A program made the position numbers and the translations under genes. The notes under the pieces were generated by a model that saw only the letters and a program-made list of their open reading frames with translations, was not told where the DNA came from and made no database searches. Shown here piece by piece: positions 62,308 through 64,000 of a stretch of DNA of 64,000 nucleotides. Positions within the stretch are counted from its first letter, which is position 1; each line of letters starts with the position of its first letter. Source of the DNA: CALAGB01 sp963713965 (GTDB lineage Bacteria > Chloroflexota > Chloroflexia > Thermomicrobiales > Thermomicrobiaceae); the NCBI GenBank assembly GCA_963713965.1, contig OY970217.1:992001-1056000 (forward strand). Direction: 5' to 3'.

Positions 62308-63407
62308 ACTTCGCCTCCCCAGCGACCTGACGCAAGCTGCGTCGATATGCGTTCAATGACCGACGTCAAGACGTCGGACGCGCGTTCCACATCCTCGAGC
62401 AGGACGTGCTCATCCGGCTGATGGTCGAGTCGCGAATCACCTGGGCCGTAGGCTACGATCGGACAACCCCAGGCCGGCCCAACCAGGTTCATGTCCGACG
62501 TTCCGGTCTTGACCTTGATGTGTGGCGATCCACCATTGGCCCTGATTCCGGCAAGAAAGGCGCTCACCAACGGCGAGCGCTTGTCCGATCGAAAAGCCGC
62601 CGCATTCACGCTGACCTTCACGTCCCCTTGCCCAGCCAAGTGTTCCAACACGGGAATGACGTCATCCGGCCCGAGTCGCGGCGGCAAGCGCACGCCCACG
62701 TGCACCTCGGCTTTACCGGTGATCCCATCCGACGACGTGTTGATCGCGTTCAGCGTCGGGTCGACCGTGGTGAAACCGTTCGACTCGCCATCGTTCTGCT
62801 CGGCGCACCAAGCACTGAGCCGATTCCAGAAGTCCACGGCAAGCTCACCGGCGGTCGGCTCGGGTCCGGCCGAGTGCGACATTGGGCACGTCACCGTGTA
62901 GTGAACGGCAATTGAGCCCTTGTAGCCGATCACTACGCTGTCCCAGCCGCTCGGCTCGCCGATAATCACCGCGGCGGGCGCCTCGACGTTGCCGACCAGC
63001 CAGTGCGCACCGTGAGAGGACATCACCTCTTCCTCGACCGCACCCACCACCGTAACGCGTGTCCCCTCGGCCAGTTGCGCTTGCGCGGCCGCGGAGACGA
63101 AAGTTGCCAGCGGCCCTTTGGCATCGACCGAGCCGCGCCCGTAGAGCGCGCCATCACGGATCTCGACGGGCAGATCGCCTGGCACCGTGTCGATGTGACC
63201 CAGGAGCATGATCTCCAGAGGGCCGTCGCCACGTGTGCCTACTGCGTTGCCGGCCGCGTCCGGACCGGCCGCGAATCCCAGCTTGGACATGCGCGTGCAC
63301 AGCCAGCCAACTGCCTCCGCCTCTTCGCGCGACCGGCTCGGAATCCGCACCAGTCCTTCGAGGAGCTCGGTCGCAATGGCAACGACATGACCCGTTTTAG
63401 GAGCCAA
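62304..63407 (-). CDS. lysK: [LysW]-lysine hydrolase
   Basis: 367 residues of the M20 metallopeptidase family. IMLLGHIDTVPG, YGRGSVDAKGPLATFVSA and VGAVEEEVMSSHGAHWL are the metal-binding and catalytic motifs (His, Asp, Glu pair). The peptidase releases lysine (or ornithine) from the LysW carrier as the last step. Overlaps lysX by 4 bp (GTGA) and the upstream ATP-grasp gene by 11 bp, so all are one transcript. Confidence 0.9.
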   Translation of the reverse strand: MAPKTGHVVAIATELLEGLVRIPSRSREEAEAVGWLCTRMSKLGFAAGPDAAGNAVGTRGDGPLEIMLLGHIDTVPGDLPVEIRDGALYGRGSVDAKGPLATFVSAAAQAQLAEGTRVTVVGAVEEEVMSSHGAHWLVGNVEAPAAVIIGEPSGWDSVVIGYKGSIAVHYTVTCPMSHSAGPEPTAGELAVDFWNRLSAWCAEQNDGESNGFTTVDPTLNAINTSSDGITGKAEVHVGVRLPPRLGPDDVIPVLEHLAGQGDVKVSVNAAAFRSDKRSPLVSAFLAGIRANGGSPHIKVKTGTSDMNLVGPAWGCPIVAYGPGDSRLDHQPDEHVLLEDVERASDVLTSVIERISTQLASGRWGGEV

Positions 63408-64000
63408 CGAGCTCCCCTTCCGTCGGGACGCTCAACTGCGCCAAAGCGAAGTCCGCGATCTGACCGGAGATATCGATGCCGCGATTGGCGATCGAACGAA
63501 AGTCGACCAGATTCTCCACACCGACAACCGTCGGGCCGTCCTCGGTTTCGAGCACCTCGATGCTGTAAGTGCCACTCCCGAGTCGCGCGATAACGCGCTG
63601 GCCCAAAGATCGCATCGCCGAATCATCGCCCTCGAACGGAACGTATTCAGCGTCGGCGGCTGGCTTCCAGCCTTTGAGGGCACGTTGCTCGACGGCGGCG
63701 ACGTCCTGGTCAACCACGACGAGGCGGATCGAGCGACTCGGCCCATGGATGAAGCGCTGAACCAGCACGCCGCGCTCGTCACCGAGCGTGACCCGGTGTT
63801 CGACGATCGCCTCGGCGGCATCTTCATCCTCGATGATCGCCATGGGATAGCCATGATCCGCGGTTATTGACTTGAGAAGCACGGGATAACCGAGCGACTC
63901 GATGGCGTTGAACGTGGCCGTCTCGCCAAAGCTGACGATCGTTTCAGCGACCGGAATCGTCGCAAAGGTCAGGTGTCGAAGGGCCGCAAGCCGATCGGCA
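63397..64000 (-). CDS. LysX-like ATP-grasp protein with altered metal site (5' part outside window)
   Basis: At least 200 residues; the frame stays open to base 64000, so the N-terminus is outside. SLGYPVLLKSITADHG and VLVQRFIHGPSRSIRLVVVD align with LysX. At the C-terminus, where LysX reads G-I-D and E-V-N, this protein reads S-I-E and G-V-E, so the E-x-N metal-binding motif is lost. It may be a second amino-acid-specific ligase (ArgX-like), a regulatory subunit or a decayed paralogue. It overlaps lysK by 11 bp and is cotranscribed. Confidence 0.8.
   Translation of the reverse strand, partial: ADRLAALRHLTFATIPVAETIVSFGETATFNAIESLGYPVLLKSITADHGYPMAIIEDEDAAEAIVEHRVTLGDERGVLVQRFIHGPSRSIRLVVVDQDVAAVEQRALKGWKPAADAEYVPFEGDDSAMRSLGQRVIARLGSGTYSIEVLETEDGPTVVGVENLVDFRSIANRGIDISGQIADFALAQLSVPTEGELVGS

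Overview
The window is high-GC bacterial chromosome, densely coding, with no rRNA, tRNA or CRISPR array that I can see. The gene content suggests a Chloroflexota bacterium of the Thermomicrobia/Sphaerobacter type. The evidence is a LysW-carrier (alpha-aminoadipate) lysine cluster, an Agl23-like GT-C membrane protein, a luciferase-like flavin oxidoreductase, a DnaE2-type polymerase, and secreted enzymes carrying tandem 'GGLxxFGYPISE' modules. The assignment is inference from gene content only.

Layout. 0-5.6 kb: end of a membrane protein, a protein disulfide oxidoreductase interrupted by one in-frame TGA exactly at a redox Cys position (candidate selenoprotein), a membrane-anchored unknown, DUF72, an ADP-ribosylglycohydrolase, a Nudix/small membrane protein pair, and OsmC. 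5.7-12.7 kb: penicillin acylase, CsaA-like tRNA-binding protein, UppP with a flippase-like protein, and a polytopic membrane protein. 12.7-13.7 kb: a 1-kb gap without genes. 13.7-25.3 kb: XRE regulator, luciferase-like oxidoreductase, isocitrate-lyase-family enzyme, the minus-strand run cinA-M16-response regulator-histidine kinase, M24 peptidase, MFS exporter and a secreted subtilase. 25.4-30 kb: rpmH-rnpA-yidD, then jag-pfkB-mnmE; yidC is missing from its usual place. 30-43 kb: DHA2 exporter, ybaK-greA, secreted polysaccharide deacetylase, zinc-ribbon protein, a DAHP synthase preceded by an aromatic-amino-acid attenuator, M50-like protein, APH-like kinase, two Tat proteins, M28 peptidase, glycosyltransferase and a second flippase-like protein.

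42.8-48.8 kb: a six-gene, fully overlapping minus-strand operon in the order Sfp-type phosphopantetheinyl transferase, acetyl-CoA-synthetase-like ligase, E1alpha, E1beta, E2, acyl carrier protein. The 2-oxoacid dehydrogenase parts sit with a dedicated carrier protein and its activating enzyme, and no E3 is present. This suggests acyl loading onto the ACP rather than ordinary pyruvate dehydrogenase function.

49-58 kb: dnaE2, GNAT, MBL-fold hydrolase, Mrr-type nuclease and the Agl23-like protein. From 53 kb on, GC-rich palindromic (REP-like) repeats appear. 58-64 kb: minus-strand lysine cluster: a LysX-like ATP-grasp paralogue with altered metal-site residues (cut by the window edge), lysK, lysX, lysY, lysZ, lysJ. 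lysW is not in the window.

The strongest candidates for new biology are the UGA-containing disulfide oxidoreductase with a SECIS-like hairpin, the WYYYYF leader peptide/attenuator (possibly leaderless) of the DAHP synthase, and the PPTase-ligase-E1-E2-ACP operon.
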